In this document: piece by piece, positions 30,832-38,408 of the stretch | Numbering within the stretch: the first letter of the stretch is position 1 | Layout of the letters: every line of letters begins with the position of its first letter | From: Methylococcaceae bacterium | GTDB taxonomy: Bacteria; Pseudomonadota; Gammaproteobacteria; Methylococcales; Methylomonadaceae | DNA: 38,408 nucleotides | NCBI GenBank assembly: GCA_021647145.1 | Contig: JAKIVF010000018.1 | Location: 1 to 38,408 of the forward strand | Direction: 5' to 3' | Translations under genes and position numbers: made by a program | Notes under the pieces: model-generated | What the model saw: the letters and a program-made list of their open reading frames with translations, nothing else | Databases searched by the model: none | Told to the model about the DNA's origin: nothing

Positions 30832-31401
30832 ATGACAGCTACACCTTTAAGAAGCATCTACCAACTAAAAGTAACTCTAAATGGTTCAAAACCACCTATT
30901 TGGAGAAGAGTTCTTGTCCCAAGCAATATTACACTAGGTAAATTACACTTGGTACTTCAAATTTCTATGGGCTGGACAAATAACCATCTACACCAGTATA
31001 TATCTGACGGAGTGTTTTATAGTATCCAAGATGATGATTTTGGGTTTGATATGGAGGTTGAAAATGAAGATAAATATAAGCTGAGCCAGTTATTAAAGTC
31101 TGATAAAGACTCGCTAAAATACGAATATGATTTTGGAGATGGTTGGGAGCATAAAATACTTCTAGAAAAAATATTACCATTTGATAAAAGCAATCAGTTA
31201 CCTTTATGTGTTAAAGGGAAAAGAGCTTGTCCTCCTGAAGACTGTGGTGGTATTTGGGGTTATCAAGAGCTTTTAGAAACACTTAGTAACCCTAATGATT
31301 CAGAATATGAAAGCATGATGGAATGGCTAGGTGGTGATTTTAACCCGGAAGAGCTTGATATTGAAGAAATCAACAAAATGCTCTTTGAGTATGTTAAGTA
31401 A
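30832..31401 (+). CDS. pRiA4b ORF-3-like family protein
   Basis: A 189-residue protein. IYQLKVTLNGSKPPIWRRVL at the N-terminus, TLGKLHLVLQISMGWTNNHL with HQY, YEYDFGDGWEHKILLEKI, RACPPEDCGGIWGYQELL and WLGGDFNPEELD are the conserved segments of the plasmid pRiA4b ORF-3 family (PF07929). Function is unknown; the family is often found on mobile or accessory DNA. AGGAATATAATATG gives a good start. It lies between repeat-rich gaps and is not in an operon. Confidence 0.92.
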   Translation: MTATPLRSIYQLKVTLNGSKPPIWRRVLVPSNITLGKLHLVLQISMGWTNNHLHQYISDGVFYSIQDDDFGFDMEVENEDKYKLSQLLKSDKDSLKYEYDFGDGWEHKILLEKILPFDKSNQLPLCVKGKRACPPEDCGGIWGYQELLETLSNPNDSEYESMMEWLGGDFNPEELDIEEINKMLFEYVK

Positions 31402-31466
31402 TTTGTCTAATGAATAATAACACTATATTTTCAACGCTGTCGCTCACCTAACTTACGGCTTACGTG

Positions 31467-31996
31467 TTAATTGGGTTTAAAAACGCCGCCTATAGATGTC
31501 TCGACCATGTAGCCACTTTCCCCCAGCGTAAAAATAGCAACGCTTGCATTATAATCATTATTTGCCGAACTACCTTCATTAGCGGCAATAGCCGAGGCTT
31601 GAGCCGCCAAAGTTAGACTATTTGTTTTAAATTTATCTAACACCTTAATGATCTTTAAAAAATATTACCTCACTAAATACTTGTCCTCCCAGTTGTAATC
31701 CAATGGTTATCTGATAAAGAGCAATACTTCCAATCACCTTTCCTTTTTCAAAAACTTTTCCCTGGCTATAAGCACCTCCAAGCCCGAAGACCAATACCAG
31801 CTTTTGTTACAGACGGAAAAATAGCATACCCATAAGCCTCTTTAAAAAGACCTTTAAATTTGGGTCAGATTTTTTTAAAATTTGCTATAGTTTCTCGCGA
31901 ATCTTGTTCTGATTGCGTTGTTTTTTCTGTTGGATCCCACCCAGCACTGGCTGAATTGAAAAAAAAATATAAAAATAAGGCTAATTTTTTTAACAT
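31467..31996 (-). pseudogene. SYLF/YSC84-domain lipid-binding protein, broken
   Basis: On the minus strand a start MLKKLALFLYFFFNSASAGW gives a signal peptide. The pieces KEAYGYAIFPSVTKAGIGL, GGAYSQGKVFEKGKVIGS, ITIGLQLGGQVFSEVIFF, LAAQASAIAANEGSSAN and VAIFTLGESGYMVETSIGG follow in the order of an SYLF-domain protein. They lie in different frames: a TGA interrupts the region near residue 44, a frameshift follows GIGL, and another follows FFKDH. The stop is at 31467-31469. It is clearly inactive. Confidence 0.85.
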
Positions 31997-32119
31997 AGAA
32001 TAATTTTTGATTATAGATGACTATTGAAAAAGTAATTTTTTGAGTCTATATTTCAAACATAGTACTATCTCATCCTTTAAATTCAGTTTTTTGTGCTTGC
32101 AGCGGCCTTCCTCGATAGC

Positions 32120-32160
32120 ACGTAGGTTAGGCTGACGAAGGAAGCCCAACAAAATATTTA
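32120..32160. repeat. REP-like repeat
   Basis: CGTAGGTTAGGCTGACGAAG followed by GAAGCCCAACA belongs to the widespread CGTAGGTTGGGCT...AGCCCAAC type of palindromic intergenic repeat. It lies just outside the left end of the larger inverted-repeat element. Confidence 0.5.
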
Positions 32161-32197
32161 GCCGAGAATAAGATCGGACACCCATAATTTAATTATT

Positions 32198-32831
32198 CCT
32201 GATTACCCATGAGCCTCAGTCAAATGAGAATAGAGTCTTTGCAGCTCTCTATAGACCTCGCCATTCCCGAAGTCTTTTATCGGGAATCTATTATTGTTTG
32301 TTGGACGAAGCCGCTAGCGCGGAGAAAAAGAGCAAGTCCGTAATATGAATAAAACACACCTTAATTTTCTGATCAAAAAAGATTAGAATCACTAAATCTC
32401 TCCAAGGAAAATATCTGCTCAATGTCTTTGCCAATTTCTAGTTAATTTAGTGGAAGTTAAACAAAAAATAGAATAGGAGTAACCAAGATATTCAAGACCA
32501 CGAAATAGTGTCATATGTTACTGAAACTACCATCTTCAATGTAGTCATTCCAACTCACTGATATATTGTATAATTATTCAAAATCAACATACCTAAAAAG
32601 CTATTTTCTATATAGCACATATTTTGGGGCTGTCAAGAGCCACTTCAAAGTATATTTCTCGTAATTTAAACTCTTTTTTGCCTCGGGCTTGTCCAACAAA
32701 CGGTTCAGATTGTGGCTCGCTTCGCGATCACAATCTAACCTTATTCGTTAGATTCCTGTTAAGAGAATGCAGGAATGATGGGGTATTTAGTAGGGTGCTT
32801 TTAAAGTGGCTGAGACTCATGGGTAATCAGG
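32198..32831. mobile_element. 634-bp non-coding element with terminal inverted repeats and 8-bp target duplication
   Basis: The left end reads CCTGATTACCCATGAGCCTC then AG, and the right end, reversed, reads CCTGATTACCCATGAGTCTC then AG, one mismatch in 22. TAATTATT flanks both sides (32190-32197 and 32832-32839), a perfect 8-bp direct repeat. The right-end inner sequence GCTTTTAAAGTGGC is shared with the element at 22885-23067. Inside are fragments of other repeats (CGAAGTCTTTTATCGGGAAT near 32258 and GAATGCAGGAATGATGG near 32765) but no transposase gene. The right end overlaps the last codons of the next minus-strand gene region within 8 bp. Confidence 0.85.
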
Positions 32832-32838
32832 TAATTAT

Positions 32839-34347
32839 TTACATTAGTTCAAATGTCATAAAGTAACCACAATGATCTGAAACCTGCCCATAGTCTTCAT
32901 CGGTAAAAATCACCTTTGCCGAACTAACTTGTAGTTCACTGGATTTATTCATAAAAATATAATCAATGCGGTAGTCTTCAGCTAATAAATCATGCCAATG
33001 GTCGTCATTGACTCTAAATATTTTTTCGAAGACTCCTTCTTCATTAGCTTGTAAAAACTGATCATCATATTCATTGGAATTAACCACTAATTCATAGCCT
33101 TTTGAACCCGCTGTAATGTTAAAATCACCACATAATAGAGAGGCTTTAACATCATCAGAGAGATTATCTTTTGCCCATTGATGAAGTCTTTTAAATTGTC
33201 CTTCAAAGCCATCTTCTATCCAGCTTAAATGTGCAGAAAAAACATTAATTAATCCTAAGTAAGGGACATTTATTTGAGCCATTACAACTTTTCTAGAGTG
33301 GATGCTATAAATATCATGACTATCCGATACGTATCTGGCTTGCTGGTTAGCTAAAGGAAACCGACTTAAGATGGCCACTCCTTCTCTATATTTATCAAAA
33401 CCAAGATGAGACCAATCCGTATGCAGATGAAAAGGGTGGGATAAACGATCATTAATAATCTTGGCAGAATTGGAAGGCCAATCACCTGCCCCATTATTCC
33501 AGAATTCAGCCACTTCTTGCAGGCAGACTATATCTGCATCTAGTTCATTAATTGCCTTAGCTATCTTGGTAAATTTTTCATCCTGATTTTGTTCTTGATA
33601 ACAATGCAAGTTTAAAATTATAATTTTTAACTGTTCTGATTGAAAACTATAATTATTCTCCCTATTATTATCCCAAACCAGCTGAGCATCTTGGTTTTCA
33701 GCACTAATAATATATTGAAAATTAATAGCATCATAATGCTCAATCAGCCCAGTCCATAACTGAATTCCATATTGGTTTGGGTTTCGGGCATTACTTCCTA
33801 AATTATTATCCCAGTATTTTTTTGTAGTCTCACAAGAAACCAAGTGTGTGGTGTTCCAGTTATCTATTGTCCAATGAAGGGTTACTTTTTTAGCCTTAAA
33901 AGCTGAATCAACAGCAATAGTAATGGGGGTAACCGCTTGGCTTTCAGTTAACCGTCCCTGGAAGTCTATATTTTGTATTTGAACTCCTGAAGCCAATTTA
34001 ATACCGGAGTCTGCGTCACTAGTATAATTATGTCCTTGATTGTTATCCCAGTATTCTTGACCAGTAACTCTATACCGTAAACTAAACTGAATGTTTCCTG
34101 GAAGAGAATAATCATCCCTTAAAGTAAAACAAATCTGTGCCTGCCAATACTCTTTATCTTGTCCTTGATAACTGTGGTATTTAGCAGGTAAAGTTTTCCA
34201 CTCCCCCTGCTCTCCCTTCCATACAATATCCACTTGTTTATCAAAACCAAGATTCTCTAGCAATATAAAAAAATGTAAATACTGCTGAACTTGACAGTCT
34301 TTTCTGCTGATTGTATTTTTTACATAGAATAACTGGATTGTAGCCAT
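32839..34347 (-). CDS. Two CBM21-like domains fused to an endonuclease/exonuclease/phosphatase domain
   Basis: A 502-residue protein without a signal peptide. Residues 1-110 and about 140-235 are CBM21-like starch/glycogen-binding domains: FYVKN at the start, IQFSLRYRVTGQEYWDNN and later KYWDNN and VWDNN (100-103, 179-182, 225-228), the family's Y/V-WDNN-x-x-x-NY motif. From about 240 the EEP domain has IIILNLHCY, CLQEV (Glu278), GVAILSRFP, VFSAHLSW, LLCGDFN and SDHCGYF, so the catalytic residues are present. EEP enzymes hydrolyse phosphodiesters or phosphomonoesters. With the neighbouring GH57 enzyme, a phosphatase or nuclease recruited to glycogen-like glucan is the natural reading, but this is inference. 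The stop lies inside the 8-bp duplication of the adjacent mobile element. Confidence 0.85.
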   Translation of the reverse strand: MATIQLFYVKNTISRKDCQVQQYLHFFILLENLGFDKQVDIVWKGEQGEWKTLPAKYHSYQGQDKEYWQAQICFTLRDDYSLPGNIQFSLRYRVTGQEYWDNNQGHNYTSDADSGIKLASGVQIQNIDFQGRLTESQAVTPITIAVDSAFKAKKVTLHWTIDNWNTTHLVSCETTKKYWDNNLGSNARNPNQYGIQLWTGLIEHYDAINFQYIISAENQDAQLVWDNNRENNYSFQSEQLKIIILNLHCYQEQNQDEKFTKIAKAINELDADIVCLQEVAEFWNNGAGDWPSNSAKIINDRLSHPFHLHTDWSHLGFDKYREGVAILSRFPLANQQARYVSDSHDIYSIHSRKVVMAQINVPYLGLINVFSAHLSWIEDGFEGQFKRLHQWAKDNLSDDVKASLLCGDFNITAGSKGYELVVNSNEYDDQFLQANEEGVFEKIFRVNDDHWHDLLAEDYRIDYIFMNKSSELQVSSAKVIFTDEDYGQVSDHCGYFMTFELM

Positions 34348-34375
34348 AATGGTAAGTACTTTAATCCACTAAAAC

Positions 34376-34963
34376 TTACTTTTCAAAAATAAAATTAACC
34401 GTTACTGGAACAGCCGTACTTATTGAAGAAAGCTTGGCAAGTGCTTTCAATAATTCAATACCTTTTTCAAGTTTATAATCACCCATTTTAATGATGATTG
34501 GCTTAACAGTAGTGGCTAATATTTTGTTATCGGCTAAGGCGGTAATGCGTAATTCTGCATCAATATTATTCTGCTGGCCATGAATAGATAACTCAAGGGG
34601 TAAATTTTGTGAAAAAGATTCTCCCGCTTTTAAACTATTGATTCGTTTAACATCGACTTTTGTGGATACCGTTGCTTTAGGAAACTTTACCACCTCAAAA
34701 AAAACCTTTTTCATTCTATCATCCCTTGTTGGGATTTTTGTATCAACACTACTTAAAGACACATCTACAGTAACTTCTCCATTATCCTTTAGTGATCCTT
34801 CCAAATTTTTAAACGTATGTACTTCTCCAACTGTCAGTTTTTTAATTGATATAAAATTAAGTGTTGATTCTGCATTATTTAATACCCATTCAGCAGATGC
34901 AGTATAACTAACACTGGCTAATAACAATGCTATAAAAGTTCGTTTTATTCCTATTATTATCAT
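34376..34963 (-). CDS. YceI-family periplasmic protein
   Basis: 195 residues from ATG 34961-34963, chosen for AGGAAAT upstream and for a signal peptide ending SVSYTASA; the frame is open further upstream. WVLNNAESTLNFISIKKLTV, GEVTVDVSLSSVDTKIPTRD and RMKKVFFEVVKFP are the conserved core of the YceI lipocalin-like fold, which binds isoprenoid-type lipids. Its function is generally unclear. It is followed downstream by the CBM21-EEP gene with a 28-bp gap, so the two may be cotranscribed. Confidence 0.9.
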   Translation of the reverse strand: MIIIGIKRTFIALLLASVSYTASAEWVLNNAESTLNFISIKKLTVGEVHTFKNLEGSLKDNGEVTVDVSLSSVDTKIPTRDDRMKKVFFEVVKFPKATVSTKVDVKRINSLKAGESFSQNLPLELSIHGQQNNIDAELRITALADNKILATTVKPIIIKMGDYKLEKGIELLKALAKLSSISTAVPVTVNFIFEK

Positions 34964-35057
34964 ATTTATATTTCCTATAGTAAAAAAAAGGGGGGGGGTT
35001 AGAATTGTAGGTTGGCGCCACCTTTTTGACAACCCAACGCTACTCTTGCTAAAGATA

Positions 35058-35088
35058 TTGGGTTAACGATAGAGCTGTTAAAACCCAA
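35058..35088. repeat. REP-like hairpin between the GH57 and YceI genes
   Basis: TTGGGTT and AACCCAA form a 7-bp stem around a loop containing AACGATAGAGC. The first half recurs at the hairpin after bepA (26677-26707). Nearby GTAGGTTGGCGCC and GACAACCCAAC (35007-35040) form a second hairpin-prone unit, and a run of nine G lies at about 34988-34997. It may end the GH57 transcript. Confidence 0.5.
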
Positions 35089-35104
35089 CCTATCGATAGT
35101 TAAA

Positions 35105-36706
35105 TCATGATGTTATAGGGTTATAATCCCTAAAATCTATTTCAGGAAACACATTATCCATAGTTTCTAAAGCAAGCAAGTAACGTTCATCTATTTTATT
35201 ACTACGAATAGATTCATGTAAATAATTAAACCTTGCCAGATAATCTTTTATCTTTTTATTTGCATATTCAGTCGTCGTCCCTGATTTTAAAATAAATGGC
35301 CAATCAGAAGCTTGCGCCAATAAAACCGACCTAAATGCCTGATTAAGTGCGCGTTTTTGTATAGGCAAAACGTTAATACCAGAAAAATCTATTGCCAATT
35401 GTTCCATTTGCTCAGCAATTTTATGTAAAAAAGGATATACCCAGTCGTTTTTCTCATTAACCCAATAACTTGAATAACCTTCCTCTCCCCATGTTGAAGT
35501 AGAAGGCATAGAAATTTGATGATCTTTTTGCTGAGTTAAATATTCCCGACAGCTGGTTAATTTAACTTCACATTGTGACTCACTTGCCAGTCTCAAGACA
35601 TGTTCTAACCAATGAGGCCCTTCCGCCCACCAATGCCCAAATAACTCTGCATCATAGGGAGAAACAATAATGGGAGGCCGATCCATCCATTGATCTAGTT
35701 TATTGATTTGCTCCAGTCTCTTGATAATAAAATCTTCAGCATCCTTTTTGGCTTTACTCTTTGCTTTTGAGGGATCATAGACTTCCTTAAATTGATTGCC
35801 CCCAGTAACTCTATGATATTTAATACCCGTATTAATTCTAGTTTTACCGTCAAGAATATAAGGTGCAATAGTTTCTAAATCTAATTCGAAACCTATATCA
35901 CTATAATATTCTTGATAGTTTTCATCCCCAGGATAACCTTCTTGTGCACTCCAGACTTGATGTGAAGATTCTGGGTCTCTTGCGAATGCCATAACTCCAT
36001 TGCCACAGTCAAGCGGTGCATAAACATTATTCTTCGGTTTAACCTCTGCATCCAGAGCTCCGTGTGTATCAATAAAAAAATAACTAATCCCAGTCTCTGC
36101 AAGCATCTTCTCTAAACCAGAATAATAGCCACATTCTGGAAGCCAAAATCCAGAAGGAGCAAATCCTAAGTTGAATTCAAATGTATCGATTCCACTCTTT
36201 ATCTGATTACGAACGGCCATTTCACTCACATTAAGTAAAGGTAAAAAACCATGAGTTGCAGCTGTTGTGATCAACTCAAGCTGACCTAAGACATAATGTT
36301 TTTTAAAAGCCTGTAATAAATCACAATTATAATGTTGATAGGTCTTTTTTACTCTTATAAACAATCGTCGATACAGTCGAGCTAAGCTCTGATATTCCTT
36401 TTGACTTTTTGTTCTGACGATTTCTTTTTCAGCAAGTTCAATTCGACTATCTATATAATTCAGATAACGTTTTTGGAGTAACTCATCTCGCAACATTAAG
36501 ATTAATGTAGGTGACAATGAAAGGGTTAAGCGATAATCCACATTATCTTTAGATAAGCGATCAAAAACATTAATTAATGGTAAATAGCATTCGGTGATTG
36601 CCTCAAAAAGCCAAATTTCTTCAAAAAAACTATCGTATTCAGGATGCCTCACATAAGGTAAATGTGCATGGAGGATAATACCTAGAAATCCTTGTTTTAT
36701 ATCCAT
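35105..36706 (-). CDS. GH57 glucan-branching-type enzyme
   Basis: A 533-residue protein of glycoside hydrolase family 57. It begins GFLGIILHAHLPYVRHPEYD, the usual first motif, followed by ATHGFLPLL. The candidate nucleophile is Glu191 in SGFWLPECGY and the candidate acid Asp352 in SPYDAELFGHWW, with STSTWGEEGYSSYWVN later. These match the 1,4-alpha-glucan branching type of GH57, which makes alpha-1,6 branches in glycogen. It starts 5 bp after the DUF4912 gene, forming a unit, and lies near a protein with glycogen-binding domains. Confidence 0.93.
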   Translation of the reverse strand: MDIKQGFLGIILHAHLPYVRHPEYDSFFEEIWLFEAITECYLPLINVFDRLSKDNVDYRLTLSLSPTLILMLRDELLQKRYLNYIDSRIELAEKEIVRTKSQKEYQSLARLYRRLFIRVKKTYQHYNCDLLQAFKKHYVLGQLELITTAATHGFLPLLNVSEMAVRNQIKSGIDTFEFNLGFAPSGFWLPECGYYSGLEKMLAETGISYFFIDTHGALDAEVKPKNNVYAPLDCGNGVMAFARDPESSHQVWSAQEGYPGDENYQEYYSDIGFELDLETIAPYILDGKTRINTGIKYHRVTGGNQFKEVYDPSKAKSKAKKDAEDFIIKRLEQINKLDQWMDRPPIIVSPYDAELFGHWWAEGPHWLEHVLRLASESQCEVKLTSCREYLTQQKDHQISMPSTSTWGEEGYSSYWVNEKNDWVYPFLHKIAEQMEQLAIDFSGINVLPIQKRALNQAFRSVLLAQASDWPFILKSGTTTEYANKKIKDYLARFNYLHESIRSNKIDERYLLALETMDNVFPEIDFRDYNPITS

Positions 36707-36711
36707 TAGAA

Positions 36712-37356
36712 CTAGCGTCCTGTTCCTGAAAAATAAGTATGTAAAAAATAAAATGGTTCTGGTTTTCTCTGCCCATAAAAATTATTTTCGTTAATAAGCT
36801 CATCATCACTACTAGTCTCTGTTAAATTATTTTCAACTAATACATCATTAATTTGAAAACTATTAATACGGTTTGAAGTGATTTCTAAATTAGGCTTTTG
36901 TTCTACATTAGATTCGGCTATTGTTGCAAAATAAGTCTTGCTTGTTTTAGACGAAGGTATGCTGACAGTTTGTTTTAATAAAGAACGATTAACTTTATAA
37001 TCAGCAACTTGTTTTATTTTTACAAGCCCTCTTCTATTTTCTTCTGAATAGATTTGTAAGGTTAAATCACTATTTGGTGTAGGTGTAGAGAACCCCCTTT
37101 TATGCTCTTCAGCTAAGTTCCAATAAACATGCAGATGTTCAGGATCTACCGAAAGAAGCACAAGTTTTTTCTCGTTACTTGAAACTTTAGGTGCATAATA
37201 GAGGCTAATATTCTGACTTATTTCAAGTAATTCTTTTCTGGAAAGGCGCAGAGTTTTTTTTGATTCAGACAATGTTATACCTTCCATGTTATCAGCTTTG
37301 GTTTTAGCCATTGGTTTTGTTTGAATCTTATTTTCTAAAGGGTTCAGAAGGCTCAT
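36712..37356 (-). CDS. DUF4912-domain protein
   Basis: A 214-residue protein from ATG 37354-37356 (a GTG one codon earlier is possible). The central segment LVLLSVDPEHLHVYWNLAEE is the DUF4912 signature, following a Lys/Ser-rich N-terminus. The C-terminal part is rich in N, E and S and ends PEPFYFLHTYFSGTGR. DUF4912 proteins lie next to GH57 enzymes in many genomes, and this arrangement with a 5-bp gap supports a shared role in alpha-glucan metabolism. No catalytic function is known. It is divergent from the TIGR03790-type gene. Confidence 0.85.
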   Translation of the reverse strand: MSLLNPLENKIQTKPMAKTKADNMEGITLSESKKTLRLSRKELLEISQNISLYYAPKVSSNEKKLVLLSVDPEHLHVYWNLAEEHKRGFSTPTPNSDLTLQIYSEENRRGLVKIKQVADYKVNRSLLKQTVSIPSSKTSKTYFATIAESNVEQKPNLEITSNRINSFQINDVLVENNLTETSSDDELINENNFYGQRKPEPFYFLHTYFSGTGR

Positions 37357-37433
37357 CACCGGTCTTTCTAGTTAACGTGAACGCCCCAATTGTACTATAC
37401 TTAACGTCTTACTATAAATTTTGACTTGTAATA

Positions 37434-38408
37434 ATGACCCCACCTTGTATTAAAGCATCCCTGCTCTTACTTCTATTTAGCGTTATTTCCTCGCCCTTAT
37501 TTGCAAGTAAAATCCCCCCAATATTCAGACCAACATCAGCACTACAAGCCAGTGACTTAGCTATTATTGTCAATGATGCGGATCCTTTAAGTATAAGGAT
37601 AGCTAACTATTATCAACAAAAACGAAAAATACCCATACAAAACATAATCCATATTCGCTTTAACCCAATGTATAAAATTTTACCTGTCGATACATTTGCA
37701 CAGATAAAAAAACAAGTTGATAAACTTACCCCTAATAATGTTCAAGCCTATGCCTTAACATGGATGCTACCCTATCGAGTAGGTTGTATGTCAATAACAA
37801 CGGCTTTCGCGGCTGGTTATAATGATTTTTTTTGCGCCAAAGGTTGTAATAGAACATCTTTATCACCTTATTATAATAGTGAAAAAAATCAACCTTATAC
37901 ACATTATAAGTGGCGCCCCACCATGGCCTTGGCTGGCGATACGTTTGAAGAAGTGAAACAACTGATTGATCGGGGAGTTGCATCAGATTACAGCCATCCA
38001 ATAGGAACAGCCTACTTATTAAAAACAACGGATAAAGAGCGTAGTTCCCGAGCGAAAATTCATCCTCTTGTTACGAAAGCACTCAACGGCTTATGGGGAA
38101 TAGAAAGTCTTGAACAGGATTATATTTCAGATAAACAAGATGTCATGTTTTATTTCACAGGGATGGTGAAAATCCAAAATATTAAAACAAACCATTTTTT
38201 ACCCGGTGCAGTTGCAGATCATTTAACCTCAACCGGCGGTGTTTTAAAAGGTAGTACACAAATGAGCAGTATAGAATGGTTAAAAGCAGGAGCTACAGGG
38301 AGCTATGGCGCTGTAATAGAACCTTGTAATTTTGTTCAAAAATTCCCAAACCCAGGCATCATGATGTATTATTATATTAGAGGTAATAGCTTAATAGAAG
38401 CCTACTGG
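37434..38408 (+). CDS. TIGR03790-family secreted protein, 3' end cut by the window
   Basis: An open frame runs from ATG 37434 to the right edge, 325 codons without a stop. It starts MTPPCIKASLLLLLFSVISS (signal peptide ending FASK). The body has DLAIIVNDADPLSIRIANYY, RKIPIQNIIHIRF, YALTWMLPYRVGCMSITTAF, PTMALAGDTFEEVKQLIDRG and STQMSSIEWLKAGATGSYG, EPCNF. These match the TIGR03790 family of uncharacterised proteins, which open with a processing of YY-x-x-KR-x-I/V-P. No function is established. It is divergent from DUF4912 with 77 bp between starts, which must hold both promoters. Confidence 0.85.
   Translation, partial: MTPPCIKASLLLLLFSVISSPLFASKIPPIFRPTSALQASDLAIIVNDADPLSIRIANYYQQKRKIPIQNIIHIRFNPMYKILPVDTFAQIKKQVDKLTPNNVQAYALTWMLPYRVGCMSITTAFAAGYNDFFCAKGCNRTSLSPYYNSEKNQPYTHYKWRPTMALAGDTFEEVKQLIDRGVASDYSHPIGTAYLLKTTDKERSSRAKIHPLVTKALNGLWGIESLEQDYISDKQDVMFYFTGMVKIQNIKTNHFLPGAVADHLTSTGGVLKGSTQMSSIEWLKAGATGSYGAVIEPCNFVQKFPNPGIMMYYYIRGNSLIEAYW

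Overview
The window is AT-rich chromosomal DNA that looks gammaproteobacterial. The pointers are the type I-F CRISPR repeat, RnfD/G/E/A, HrpA, TusD/TusC and BepA, plus a GH57/DUF4912 pair and a TIGR03790-type protein. A methanotroph (Methylococcales) or sulfur-oxidiser (Thiotrichales) relative would fit, but no rRNA or tRNA is present and the genus cannot be fixed from the sequence alone.

Positions 1-10551 hold a complete minimal type I-F2 (I-Fv) CRISPR-Cas locus, all cas genes on the minus strand. Reading from right to left it runs: a WYL-domain regulator, cas1, cas2-3, cas7fv, cas5fv, cas6f, and then an 8-repeat, 7-spacer array with its leader on the cas side. There is no Cas8f large subunit and no ordinary Csy2/Csy3. 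Three different toxin-antitoxin modules sit at three junctions of the locus. A ParD-like/zeta pair, both genes broken, lies between the leader and cas6f. An intact AbrB-type VapBC lies between cas7fv and cas2-3. A VapB with an internally deleted VapC lies on the opposite strand between cas2-3 and cas1. A hairpin-rich repeat also lies between vapC and cas7fv.

Positions 10820-14036 carry rnfD-rnfG-rnfE-rnfA and a 60-residue membrane protein with a four-cysteine tail; rnfB and rnfC are not in view. hrpA converges on this operon with a 3-bp gap. Positions 18202-24074 are a surface-glycan set: a WecA-type initiating transferase, a Gfo/Idh oxidoreductase, an unassigned 289-residue protein, a WecG/TagA glycosyltransferase and a zinc-ribbon methyltransferase. 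After tusD-tusC (no tusB) and bepA comes a region rich in intergenic repeats with two secreted proteins, a parallel beta-helix protein and a clan-A glycoside-hydrolase-like protein, then a pRiA4b ORF-3 family gene and a wrecked SYLF-domain gene. Positions 32839-37356 contain an alpha-glucan neighbourhood: an unusual double CBM21-exonuclease/phosphatase fusion, a YceI-like protein, a GH57 glucan-branching-type enzyme and a DUF4912 protein. A TIGR03790-type secreted protein runs off the right edge.

Two non-coding elements (22885-23067 and 32198-32831) share the terminus CCTGATTACCCA and are each flanked by a perfect 8-bp direct repeat, so they are real transposed elements. The most interesting region is the I-F2 locus with its three toxin-antitoxin modules in different states of decay. 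Next come the NqrM-like small protein of the Rnf operon and the CBM21-EEP fusion.
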